DNA of 64,000 nt, from positions 372,001 to 436,000 of the forward strand of contig JAFEMH010001366.1 of the NCBI GenBank assembly GCA_022495995.1, read 5' to 3'. Under the pieces are notes generated by a model. That model was not told where the DNA came from. It saw nothing but the letters and a program-made list of their open reading frames with translations, and searched no databases. Shown here piece after piece: positions 11,003 through 22,056 of the stretch. Each line of letters starts with the position of its first letter. Position 1 is the stretch's first letter. This stretch comes from Adenophora triphylla var. japonica (Eukaryota; Streptophyta; Magnoliopsida; Asterales; Campanulaceae). Made by a program: the position numbers and the translations under genes.

Positions 11003-13785
11003 TGTGACGACCCTAAACCTAGGCACCTATTTTAGTATAATAATATGTGCTTTTAATATTATTTTAATATTATGTGTTTATTTTATATCTTTGATTTCTT
11101 AATATTAAAATGAATTGATAGGAAAATAAATTAATGTTCAAAAAGAAATATAATAATAAAAACATGAATAAAATAGGGAAGGAGAAATTAAGTATGAAAA
11201 ATAAACATTTGAGTAGGAGAATTTTTATTTAAATGCTTTGGGGAAAAATTTAAATGAAGTGACTTTTGGTGAAAGCCTAGGTAGGATATTTGTGGAAGGG
11301 GGAAGGGGGGACACTTTCCCTAAATCACTCCCATCCTCCCCTTTTTGTCAACAAAACCCATACCCCTTCCCATACTCCCTCAACCATCCGGCCACCCCCC
11401 TCCTCTCCTCAATCATTTTCATCTTCTTCCTCTTTCTTTTCTCTACATCCTCCATGGAAAAGTATTGGTAAAAGCTTCTCTCTCTTAAACTTAGCCAAGA
11501 TCATTTCTTGCTCATTTTTAAATCTAAATGTCCTTTTGTGAGTGGATCATCTCAAGGAATTGATCAAGCCTAAAAGCTCCATTTCCTCTTATTTTGGCTA
11601 AGGTGAGTTATTATGACTTTCTCTTCTTTGAATGCTCATGAACTATGTTGTTGTTGTTGTTGTGTTTTAATGGTTTTTGATGAATTGAGATCTTCTTGGA
11701 GTTTGGGAAATTTGGTTAATATTAGAGAATGGGGTTTTGGTTCATAGAAGTTGATCAAGAGTATAAGAAAATATGTTTGGTTGGATTAAGAGAGTTAACT
11801 TGAAATGGGGTAGTGAGTTGGGTGGAAAAATCAAAGTGTAATTTAACTTAGGTTTATGTTATTTTGAAGTTTAAATGATTGATATGAAAAGTATGAAGTT
11901 TAGTAAGCATTTAAAGTTCACAAAACAAAGGAAAACTAGTTTGGGATGATTTTGGTTTGGATTGTTGAAGGATTTTGTGCATTTGTGAATTACGGACTCG
12001 GGGCACGAGTCGTGCCACAGTGGCACGAGTCGTGCCTTGGGATGGGGACGAGTCGTGCCTTGAAATTAAGGAAGTCGTGACCGTAGGGGACGCCGAGGTT
12101 CGATGGGGGTTATTTGGGCACGAGTCGTGCCCACTGAGGCACGAGTCGTGCCACGGCCCGATTTCAATATACCAACTTTGGAGCTGTTTAAACCTAATCA
12201 AACTAGAATCAAAATGAAATCTCTTTAACCTAGATTAAAGTAGAATACTTTGGCTATACAATGACATCTTAAGGGATCAAAATGGAATTGTGGAAGTAGT
12301 TTGATTATTGTCCCGAAAATGGTTGATAGGTTTGATTTGTAACTTCACCAAAATAGTTTCAACTTGGGGAATAGATCTTGAACTTCTATTAAGGTTATTC
12401 GAGGTCGTATAATGACTATGTAGGAATGGTTTATGATACATAGTGGCCTTACTTACTCCATATCTTTGGTGAGTAGTTCGAATTGGTGTAGAAGCTATAG
12501 GTTTCACTATTGAGCTAATTGGTAATGGGTAGGTATCACTTGTGGCATTGTGTCCAAGTTATGGAATTATTGATATTATGGTTATCTTAATATCCTAAAG
12601 TATGGACTATTTGGTAAGTTGTTAAGTGGTATCCCATTGTGTGGATTATGTGTTATATGTTGGTGTGACATCCCAATTGTGGATTTTATGGCATGTTGAT
12701 TATATTGTTATCCCAATATGTGGATATGTTTATTATGTGGTTGTATGGTTATCCCAATTGTGGATTTATTTGTTATCATTCATATTTATTGATGATACTA
12801 TGCATAGTGTATTACTTAAATGTTGCATTATGATGTTGGATTGAACATGAGTATATTTTACCATGTTGCTATATTGTTTATCCCGTTTTGTGGATTTATC
12901 TCAAGTAACTATCATGTGCTTGGCGTATTATGTTCGGGTGGGTATGATGGATGCCAATCAATTATTGATTTGTTGATAAGTGATTGAAGGTACATCATCT
13001 GGTGACCCTTCCCCATTTCTGTGGCCGCGGCGTGAAATTTGTGCTAACTGGCTTGAGTGATAAGTAGCCTTTACGGTTACATTTGCAACCGTTGTAAGGA
13101 GGGACGATATTATGTTTTTGGATATTCTAATATAGGTATCCTTTCTTATATGGATGGTGCAGAGTATGAGTCCTATAAGAGGTGAATGTCTTTGGAGGCA
13201 ATTCACCGAAGAGTGGAGTTTTACTCCCGGTTGTACGACTTATTGTTCGGACGGGAAAAGGTAAAATGAGGTAACGTAAGGTGTTTACCGCTTTCATAAT
13301 GTGTTATGTGTTGCCATGCTACGTGTTGCATCTTGTATGGCATCTTCTTTGCATATCATAATAGCTCATTGAGATTTATTCTCACCCCTCTCCCTTTACT
13401 GCTTTAGATTCCGAGACAGGTGACCCGAACCAGTGAGGCCGGGGATTCCATTGTGGACTTTTGCTTTTGGGGATTGACAAGTTAAGTATAGGAGTGGGTT
13501 GTTAGGAGTATTTATTAAGTATTCCTCTTTTGTAATTTGTTTAGAAACCCTTTTGTTAAACAATTGTTAATTAAGGTTCCCAATGTAATTGATCAGATTT
13601 CGGTTTATTAAAGTTGTAGTTGGATTTCCTTAAAGAAGGGATATTATCAATTGACTTTATTTTGAAGTTGGAAAAGTGGTATTCTTTAAAAGGCAATTAA
13701 ATGTTTTAAAAAATAAGGTTGGATTTTCTTAGTTGAGTTCTCCTAGCTCGGGACACGTGTTAGGTCCCGGGTTGGGGTGCTCACA
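11003..13785 (+). repeat. El1 5' LTR
   Basis: 2783 bp, begins TGTGACGACC and ends GGTGCTCACA. Carries five GC-rich palindromes at 12002-12152 and a TATACAA word at 12255. The region near 12620-12900 repeats 'TTATCCCAATTGTGGAT' several times. Small open frames inside it (for example 11238-11541) are shared by both LTRs and show no protein family. Confidence 0.92.
12002..12152. promoter_or_regulatory. Five GGCACGAGTCGTGCC palindromes in the El1 LTR
   Basis: Copies at 12002-12016, 12022-12036, 12045-12059 (GGGACGAGTCGTGCC), 12117-12132 and 12138-12152. Each has 7-bp arms around one central base. The same cluster, with changes, is at 17814-17970 in the 3' LTR. A role as an upstream promoter or protein-binding element is inferred from position and from parallels in the other LTRs of this window. 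Confidence 0.7.
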
Positions 13786-13787
13786 GT

Positions 13788-13799
13788 TGGTATCAGAGC
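13788..13799 (+). other. El1 tRNA primer-binding site
   Basis: TGGTATCAGAGC, complementary to the 3' end of plant initiator-Met tRNA, two bases after the 5' LTR. It would prime minus-strand DNA synthesis. Confidence 0.9.
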
Positions 13800-13885
13800 T
13801 TAGTTTAGAGGTCAAGGGTAGATGTCTAGACTAAGTGGGAATGTGTGGTAATTAACGCCGAGTGTTTATTGCAGGAGTCCGTTCT

Positions 13886-15035
13886 AATGGCGGAAGCAAG
13901 GATGATCGAGAGGAAGATTCTAGGAAATGAAGGAGATATGGGCATAGATGGAATTGAATGAAGAGATGATGGAACTATTCAGACGTTTGTACAAGATATG
14001 AAGACTAGAGGATCGGTTCGAATCAACCCGAGGGATGTCAAGGTAATGGATTGGAAAAATTTGTGAAGATGAACCCACCGAGCTATAATGGAGATCCGGA
14101 TCCGTTAAAGGCGTAAAATTGGTTAGCGAGAAATAAATAGGATTTTTGAGGTTATAGAAAGTCCCAACGAAGAGAAAGTTAGGTATGCCGTATTCAAACT
14201 TGAAGGTTTAGGCGATCGGTGGTGGCGAGATATTGAAGGGATGTTGGGAGCGGGATCATACGCCCTGCACTTGGGATAATTTCACTCAACAGTTCGAGGA
14301 CTATTTCGTTTCTATGGTTACAAGGGATAAGAAGGAGATTGAATTCTTAGGACTAAAACAAGGGGACATGACGGTGGACCGGTATTCGGCCGATTTGAGG
14401 AATTAGCTAGGTGTTGCCCTCATTTGGTATCGCATGAAGTAAAAAGGGTTCAGAAGTTCGTAACAGGTTTGAGGAGTGAGCTTAGGAAGAAATTATGGAT
14501 GAATAAATTCACCACTTTCCAGACAGTCATAGATAGAGCATATAAGGTCGAAAAGGACATTGGGAAAGATAGTGGAAAATTGGAAGGTGGGATTGAAAAC
14601 AAACCAAAGTATATAAGACAAGGACCCAAACTCATTAAAGGACAGCCAAGGACTTTAATTTCAGGAAGTGTGAGAGGAGAGTTTGTTGTATCTTCTTCGT
14701 CTAGGCCAGTACCCAAACAGTTTGGAGCGAATTGTAAATTTTGCAAGAGGATTGGACATACCGAAGATCGATGTTGGAGTAAGCAAGGCAAGTGTTTAAG
14801 TTGTGGAGCACTGGGACACTTTAGGAGAAATTGCCCAAGGTCGCAGCGGGGACGAGCTTCAAGCAGCAGTCAGCAAGGTGAACGACAAAGAGGAAGTACC
14901 AAGAGAGATAGCGAAGGGGAGCCAAGAGAGAAGGTCTATGGTCGAGTAGGTGTTTCGGTTTCAGGAGAGATGGATCCCTCCGAGGTCACTAGAGGTAAAT
15001 TCCCTGTCTCAGAAGTTAGGGGTCATACTTGTTAG
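13886..15035 (+). pseudogene. El1 gag (broken N-terminus, intact nucleocapsid part)
   Basis: ATG at 13886 lies where gag starts in El2, but a TGA follows after 24 codons and the first half is scattered over frames (FKLEGLGDRWWRDIEG near 14190-14240 is recognisable). From 14424 a clean frame of 203 codons encodes the C-terminal capsid part and two zinc knuckles, CKFCKRIGHTEDRC and CLSCGALGHFRRNC (about 14730-14835), which package the RNA genome. The frame ends at a TGT-TAG just where the protease should begin. A complete gag product cannot be made from this copy as written. Confidence 0.8.
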
Positions 15036-16800
15036 ATTCTGTTGCATATCATTTATATTTGGCATCACATTTTGCTTATATGTGACATACATTGTTGAGA
15101 ATTTGTTTTATTGTTAGAGGATTCTGCTCTTATGAGAGAATATCTCGAACCGTCTTTGATTTCCACGATGGTGATGTGGTTGTGGCTGAGCATGTATTGC
15201 CAGTTGAATTAGTATAATTATCAATTTATGATTTTGAGATATACTTGACCTGGAGGGTTAAGTAGTTGTTGTATACTGATAGACTATCCAAATAGGTGAG
15301 TCTCCTTTTCTATGCCTAAACTGCTTGTATTGGTATTTGATATAGGTAGACTGTAACGTGAAACTCTTGTTATTTACGTGCCTTTAAGGTGGAACTTTTG
15401 AATTAAGGTGTGAAGAGTAACGGGTATATGTTAGACTTGTATAAGGAGTCTTTTCCAAATTTTATGTGCTAGTTGTAAGAAGGTAGTAAATGTGTTTCCG
15501 TCGGTATATTTCATGTGTTGGTTACGAGTTAGATAAGCGTAATTGTAATCCTTATTTCGTCGGGCTTTAGGGTGATTGGAATTGATGACCTCTTTGTTAA
15601 TTAAAGTTTCGGGAAGATCGTGAAAATAAACTGAGAGTTGGGTTAATGATTTCCTTGTGAGGAATCCCTGTATACAAAGTTTGACTAGTGTGAGTTGGCT
15701 CGAGAAGATTGCAAATTTTGGGTTCTATAGTCTTAAACTCGGATGTTACCATGGATCTTGTGAGGGTTGAGTCCGTGATCTTGGAATTGACAAGTGTTAC
15801 CGAAGAAAATTAAGGAATTCCTAAGAAATTGTAGAGTCGTCGCTTTAGTTGACTCTAAAGGACGTGTAAAAGGTGTAGGTGTAATAAGGATGAACCATAT
15901 TGTTAGTAATGGAAAATAGGTTGGCTTTGGACCCGATCCTTACCTTACCTAGTGGATGTGAGAATCTCGTGAAGTTTTAAGTATGTATTTCCGGGAGATT
16001 AAGGTGTGGTGTTAGGTAAATTGGGAAAGAGATAGCGTACGTTTCGAGGAAGTTAACTTAGATGGAGCGAAAATTTCTTATCATTTTTCGAGAGCGGTTA
16101 CAATTGGTTGTGTAATTTAAATGGAATCTTATATTTTGAAGTTCTCTTTTTGGGGTTAGTTACCGATCCTAAGAGTTGAAAGATTTAGTTAGTCGAGAGG
16201 AAGAGGTTTGAAGACTACCCAAATTCGTGAGGAATAGGTTATATAGTGTGACGGATTTCCTTCCAACTTGAGAAGTTTAATTAATCTTAGCGAGTTTGCG
16301 TATGATAGCAGTTATTATTTTAGCTTAAGATAAAACCGTATGGGGCGTTGTTAGGGAAGAAAATATCGATCTCTAATTTGTTGGGGTGAAATTGGAGAAG
16401 CAAGGTCTAAGGTAAATTGGCGCTAGAGTTGTTAATCCAATTGAAGTTTTAAAATATAATATCGTGATATATTTGGTGACTTAAGTTGTAATACCTTTAT
16501 TTAATTGTACTTCTTGAGGTCATGAAAATTCGGGTTAGTATTGATTGTGTGGTATTCCTGGGGGTGTTGCGTCGTGATATCGTATTGTTAATAAAATTAG
16601 AAATCTTGGGAAGAGTAATAGAATTGAAGAGACTAATTGGGAAGTGAAGTTCTAGAGTATTCGGGTTAAGAAAGTATATAATAGAATTATGCCATTGAGA
16701 AATCTAATGGAAAAGTATTAAGTTAGAATGTGTGAAAGATAACCTTTACCTTTTGAACCGTAGGGTAAGTGACAATCAAATTCGGGACGAATTTTCTTTA
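15036..16800 (+). pseudogene. El1 decayed protease-to-integrase remnants
   Basis: No long frame. DNA similarity to El2 can still be followed by eye: the stretch after 15050 matches the El2 protease region (GTATTGCCAGTTGAATTAGT against El2 GTATTGCCGGTGGATTTGGT), and about 16290-16400 matches the integrase segment EFAYN...GRKCRS followed by WDEVGEAR. Reverse transcriptase is largely missing or unrecognisable. About 16640-16690 corresponds to the start of the El2 chromodomain region. This is coding DNA that has drifted for a long time while the LTRs stayed fresh. Confidence 0.7.
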
Positions 16801-16812
16801 AGGAGGAGTGAA

Positions 16813-19591
16813 TGTGACGACCCTAAACCTAGGCACCTATTTTAGTATAATAATATGTGCTTTTAATATTATTTTAATATTATGTGTTTATTTTATATCT
16901 TTGATTTCTTAATATTAAAATGAATTGATAGGAAAATAAATTAATGTTCAAAAAGAAATATAATAATAAAAACATGAATAAAATAGGGAAGGAGAAATTA
17001 AGTATGAAAAATAAACATTTGAGTAGGAGAATTTTTATTTAAATGCTTTGGGGAAAAATTTAAATGAAGTGACTTTTGGTGAAAGCCTAGGTAGGATATT
17101 TGTGGAAGGGGGAAGGGGGGACACTTTCCCTAAATCACTCCCATCCTCCCCTTTTTGTCAACAAAACCCATACCCCTTCCCATACTCCCTCAACCATCCG
17201 GCCACCCCCCTCCTCTCCTCAATCATTTTCATCTTCTTCCTCTTTCTTTTCTCTACATCCTCCATGGAAAAGTATTGGTAAAAGCTTCTCTCTTAAACTT
17301 AGCCAAGATCATTTCTTGCTCATTTTTAAATCTAAATGTCCTTTTGTGAGTGGATCATCTCAAGGAATTGATCAAGCCTAGAAAAGCTCCATTTCCTCTT
17401 ATTTTGGCTAAGGTGAGTTATTATGACTTTCTCTTCTTTGAATGCTCATGAACTATGTTGTTGTTGTTGTTGTGTTTTAATGGTTTTTGATGAATTGAGA
17501 TCTTCTTGGAGTTTGGGAAATTTGGTTAATATTAGAGAATGGGGTTTTGGTTCATAGAAGTTGATCAAGAGTATAAGAAAATATGTTTGGTTGGATTAAG
17601 AGAGTTAACTTGAAATGGGGTAGTGAGTTGGGTGGAAAAATCAAAGTGTAATTTAACTTAGGTTTATGTTATTTTGAAGTTTAAATGATTGATATGAAAA
17701 GTATGAAGTTTAGTAAGCATTTAAAGTTCACAAAACAAAGGAAAACTAGTTTGGGATGATTTTGGTTTGGATTGTTGAAGGATTTTATTCTGTTGTGAAT
17801 TCTGGACTCAGGGCACGAGTCGTGCCCTGTGGCACGAGTCGTGCCTTGGGATGGGGACGAGTCGTGCCTTGAAATTAAGGAAGTCGTGACCATAGGGGGA
17901 CGCCAGGTTCAGTGGGGGTTATTTGGGCACGAGTCGTGCCCTGGGGCACGAGTCGTGCCCTGGCCTGATTTCAATATACCAACTTTGGAGCTGTTTAAAC
18001 CTAATCAAACTAGAATCAAAATGAAATCTCTTTAACCTAGATTAAAGTAGAATACTTTGGCTATACAATGACATCTTAAGGGATCAAAATGGAATTGTGG
18101 AAGTAGTTTGATTATTGTCCCGAAAATGGTTGATAGGTTTGATTTGTAACTTCACCAAAATAGTTTCAACTTGGGGAATAGATCTTGAACTTCTATTAAG
18201 GTTATTCGAGGTCGTATAATGACTATGTAGGAATGGTTTATGATACATAGTGGCCTTACTTACTCCATATCTTTGGTGAGTAGTTCGAATTGGTGTAGAA
18301 GCTATAGGTTTCACTATTGAGCTAATTGGTAATGGGTAGGTATCACTTGTGGCATTGTGTCCAAGTTATGGAATTATTGATATTATGGTTATCTTAATAT
18401 CCTAAAGTATGGACTATTTGGTAAGTTGTTAAGTGGTATCCCATTGTGTGGATTATGTGTTATATGTTGGTGTGACATCCCAATTGTGGATTTTATGGCA
18501 TGTTGATTATATTGTTATCCCAATATGTGGATATGTTTATTATGTGGTTGTATGGTTATCCCAATTGTGGATTTATTTGTTATCATTCATATTTATTGAT
18601 GATACTATGCATAGTGTATTACTTAAATGTTGCATTATGATGTTGGATTGAACATGAGTATATTTTACCATGTTGCTATATTGTTTATCCCGTTTTGTGG
18701 ATTTATCTCAAGTAACTATCATGTGCTTGGGCGTATTATGTTCGGGTGGGTATGATGGATGCCAATCAATTATTGATTTGTTCAATAAGTGATTGAAGGT
18801 ACATCATACCGGTGACCCTTCCCCACTGTGGCACGGCGTGAGGGCGTGCTACTTGCATCTTGAGTGATAAGTAGCCTTTACGGTTACAGTTGCAACCGTT
18901 GTAAGGAGGGACGATATTATGTTTTTGGATATTCTAATATAGGTATCCTTTCTTATATGGATGGTCTGAGTATGAGTCCTATAAAGAGGTGAATGTCTTT
19001 GGAGGCAATTCACCAAAGAGTGGAGTTTTACTCCCGGTTATGCGACTTATTGTTCAGACGGGAAAAGGTAAAATGAGGTAACGTAAGGTGTTTACCGCTT
19101 TCATAATGTGTTATGTGTTGCCATGCTACGTGTTGCATCTTGTATGGCATCTTGCTGCATATCATAATAGCTCATTGAGATTTATTCTCACCCCTCTCCC
19201 TTTACTGCTTTAGATTCCGAGACAGGTGACCCGAACCAGTGAGGCCGGGGATTCCATTGTGGACTTTTGCTTTTGGGGATTGACAAGTTAAGTATAGGAG
19301 TGGGTTGTTAGGAGTATTTATTAAGTATTCCTCTTTTGTAATTTGTTTAGAAACCCTTTTGTTAAACAATTGTTAATTAAGGTTCCCAATGTAATTGATC
19401 AGATTTCGGTTTATTAAAGTTGTAGTTGGATTTCCTTAAAGAAGGGATATTATCAATTGACTTTATTTTGAAGTTGGAAAAGTGGTATTCTTTAAAAGGC
19501 AATTAAATGTTTTAAAAAATAAGGTTGGATTTTCTTAGTTGAGTTCTCCTAGCTCGGGACACGTGTTAGGTCCCGGGTTGGGGTGCTCACA
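16813..19591 (+). repeat. El1 3' LTR
   Basis: 2779 bp, TGTGACGACC...GGTGCTCACA. It is almost identical to the 5' LTR; the differences cluster at the palindromes (17780-17970), at 18800-18870 and in a few small indels. Confidence 0.92.
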
Positions 19592-20575
19592 GCTTTGTAT
19601 ATAATGTTGCCATGTCCTATAGCACTTGCTATAGGAATATTAAAAGGTCTTAAAGCTTTGTATATGATGTTGCCAAGTCCTATAGCACTTGTTATAGGAC
19701 CATTTAAAGTTCTTTTAGCTGTGTATTTGATGTTGCCAAGTCCTATACCGATTCTTTATAGGACCATTTAAAGTTCTTTTAGTTGTGTATTTGATGTTGC
19801 CGGGTCCTATAACGATTGCTATAGGACCATTCAAATGGCTTATATACGTGTATTTGATGTTGCTAGGTCACATATGCGATTCTTTATAGGACCATTCAAA
19901 GGGCTTATATATGTGTATTTGATGTTTGCTAGGTCATATAACAGTTGCTATAGGACTAATTAAAGGCCTTATATATGTGTAAATGATGTTACCAGGTCCC
20001 ATACCATTTGCCACATTGTTATTCACAAAAAACAATAAATCAAGTGTCTATATCACTTGCTATAGGACCATTAAAAGGTCTTAAAAACTTTGTATATGAT
20101 GTTGCCAAGTCCTATAGCACTTGTTATAGGACTATTTAAAGTTCTTTTAGCTGTGTATTTGATGTTGACAGGTCCTATACCAGTTGCTATATGACCAAAT
20201 AAAGGGTTTATAGCTTTGTATATGATATTGACAGGTCCTATACCAATTGCTATAGGACCATTCAAAGGTCTTATTGCTTTGTATATAATGTTGCCAGGTC
20301 CTATACCAGTTGCTATAGGACCAATTAAAGGGCTTATAGCTTTGTATATGATATTGACAGGTCCTATACCAATTGCTATAGGACCATTCAAAGGCCTTAT
20401 AGCTTTGTATATGATATTGACAGATCATATATCAATTGCTATAGGACCAATTAAATGTGTTATAGCTTTGTATATGATGTTGTCAGGTCCTATATCAGTT
20501 GTTATAGGACCATTCAAAGTTCTTTTGTATACGATGTTGGCAGATCCTATACCAGTTGCTATACCAACGCATTAA
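19592..20575 (+). repeat. 63-bp tandem array, each unit with an inverted repeat
   Basis: About 16 units; from 20171 to 20486 the spacing is exactly 63 bp. Each unit contains GGTCCTATA-N8-TATAGGACC (9-bp arms). Because 63 is a multiple of three and the unit lacks stops in some frames, periodic reading frames appear on both strands (20216-20575 plus, 20071-20391 minus) with a 21-residue hydrophobic period containing GPIPIAIGP. I see no initiation context or protein family and treat these as by-products of the repeat. Two further solitary copies of the half-site lie at 20810-20865. Confidence 0.9.
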
Positions 20576-20731
20576 GACCTTTGAATCGTCATATAACATC
20601 TGGTATAGGACTTAATTTGCAGTCTCAACTTAAACCACATTGAGTAAGGAGAGTAAGAAAATTGTTTTAATTTGCTCTACCATATTCTTGAATATAATCA
20701 TCCAAAGATGCAGATCTGAAAGAAACACGAG

Positions 20732-20945
20732 TCAGTTTTTCCCACATTTTCACAAGTAGATAAATATGAATATAAAAAGAACAAAGGTCTTATAATATCA
20801 AACCAGGTCCTATACCAAGTTTCATATTAATATCAAACCAGGTCCTATACCACACTAAAACCCACACCAATTGCTATGCCAGTTAAAACAATATAGTACC
20901 AAACTAACAACATCAGTTTTTCCCACATTTTCACAAGTAGATAAA
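20732..20945 (+). repeat. 33-bp perfect direct repeat (20732-20764 and 20913-20945)
   Basis: The segment starting TCAGTTTTTCCCACATTTTC occurs twice, 148 bp apart, bracketing two solitary GGTCCTATACC half-sites. It lies between the 63-bp array and the F-box fragment. Confidence 0.85.
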
Positions 20946-20946
20946 A

Positions 20947-21240
20947 TTATACAATCCACAATATTGCACCTATCAAACGATGAGAAATAGCAAAGCGAGC
21001 GAGAGTAGTATCTCGCCAGAAGCTTCCGGAATTTGGGTTTCCATCAACATGCTTCAATTTCCATGGGGCTTTAAAAGCCTTGGTCTGAATCTCCTTATCG
21101 GAGGCCACCAAACACCAACGACGGCGAACACAAGCCGATCTAGCTAGATCGATTAAAGGAAGCTTCTCGAAGATAGCGCGAAGGATGTTCTCAGAAGACG
21201 GCCACTTGCAATAAACCTTCAATCGGTTCGATTATGCCTT
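20947..21240 (-). pseudogene. First-exon fragment of an F-box/LysM protein gene
   Basis: Seen: minus-strand frame with ILRAIFEKLPLIDLARSACV (F-box, which docks to SKP1 of an SCF ubiquitin ligase) followed by RRRWCLVASDKEIQ and FKAPWKLKHV-GNPNSGSFWRD-LARFAISHRL. From memory of the family this order matches plant F-box proteins of the At1g55000 type, where a LysM domain follows directly. Here the frame stops after AISHRLIGAILWIV; ATAG/GTGCAA at about 20970 could be the original exon-1 splice donor. No ATG lies in frame: a TAA occurs 6 codons upstream of the first usable codon at 21222. No LysM exon is found on the far side, only the 63-bp array. Probably a truncated copy. Confidence 0.65.
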
Positions 21241-21688
21241 CAATGGCGTGTTTAGGGTTTGATTTGGTGTTGGAGACTCGCTGGCGCCGCTTGGATACGA
21301 TAACGAGAGAGTTTTTGAAAAAAAATCTTTTTTTTTTGGAATGTGCGGAAACGGCGGTGTTAACAAACCGTTTGTGTCCGTGATGTGTGGGTTTTAGGGG
21401 GATTTCAATCTCAAATGGGTTAAAATGGGTTATTTATTTGAACTATGGGTTTTTGGGTCTCTAACTCAAAAACAAATTGGTACCAATCATCTTATCTTGT
21501 ATCAACCATATCAATTATAAATGATACGTAAAAATTGATATATTGAAATGTTAGTACGATAGTACCGTACCAATTTAGTATAATTGGTTGGTACACGGTA
21601 CATAGATTTATTGTTGGTTGATATACCAAGTACCAAATACCAATTATAATTTTTAAAAATAATAATTTTCATATAAATATTAAATATA
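21241..21688. other. Intergenic; no gene seen
   Basis: 21241-21420 could be the degraded upstream part of the F-box fragment (AAACCCTAAACACG on the minus strand). 21480-21660 contains many TACCAA/GTACCGTACC words, probably an old transposon fragment. Confidence 0.35.
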
Positions 21689-21973
21689 CTCCCTCCGTCC
21701 CAGAACAATCTTCACACTTTCCCTTTTGGGCGTCCCAAAAATTACTTCACACATTTAAAACTTACCTAAAATGGAAAGGAATCTTTACTATTCCCTCCAC
21801 TCATTCTCTCTCCTACATTATTTTAATACTCACAACACCATTATAATTTACTATTCTCTCCACTCATTCTCTCTCCTATTTTATTTTCACACTCACAACA
21901 CTTTCAATATAATACTCCCTCCTTAAAACCAAAGGCAAACAAGTGTTTGTGAATTATGTTCCGGACGGAGGGA

Positions 21974-21974
<1 letters not shown>
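21689..21974. mobile_element. Stowaway-like MITE
   Basis: CTCCCTCCGTCCCAGAACAA at the left, TTCCGGACGGAGGGAG at the right, TA flanks. 286 bp. Followed directly by a (TA)n microsatellite. Confidence 0.85.

Positions 21975-22051
<77 letters not shown>
21975..22051. repeat. (TA)n microsatellite
   Basis: About 38 TA units directly abut the MITE. A shorter (CT)n run follows at 22133-22159 and another at 22216-22232. Confidence 0.95.

Positions 22052-22056
<5 letters not shown>

Larger units (their letters stand above)
11003..19591 (+). mobile_element. El1: Ty3/gypsy (Tekay/Del-like) element with degraded pol
   Basis: 8.6-kb element with LTRs at 11003-13785 and 16813-19591, 5-bp target duplication GCTTT (10998-11002 and 19592-19596), primer-binding site TGGTATCAGAGC at 13788-13799 and a 3' purine-rich region TTAAGGAGGAGTGAA before the 3' LTR. 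Only gag is recognisable as a long reading frame; protease and integrase survive as decayed traces and the internal region is 3.0 kb rather than the usual 5-6 kb. LTR start and end sequences are close to those of El2, which places it near the Tekay/Del chromoviruses. The LTRs are nearly identical, so insertion was recent and must have been driven by proteins supplied in trans. Confidence 0.92.

Noticed and set aside
11238..11541. Small open frames duplicated at 17048-17381
   Set aside because: They are the same segment of the two El1 LTRs, Ser/Pro-rich by composition, without protein signature.
12626..12844. 72-residue frame, repeated at 18433-18651
   Set aside because: Lies in both El1 LTRs and is produced by a degenerate 'TATCCCAATTGTGGAT' repeat.
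20071..20575. Periodic hydrophobic proteins with a 21-residue repeat on both strands of the 63-bp array
   Set aside because: The repeat length is a multiple of three, so open periodic frames arise automatically on both strands; no conserved start, leader or family.
19592..20575. CRISPR-like repeat-spacer array
   Set aside because: Units are contiguous 63-bp tandem copies with no unique spacers, in plant nuclear DNA without cas genes.
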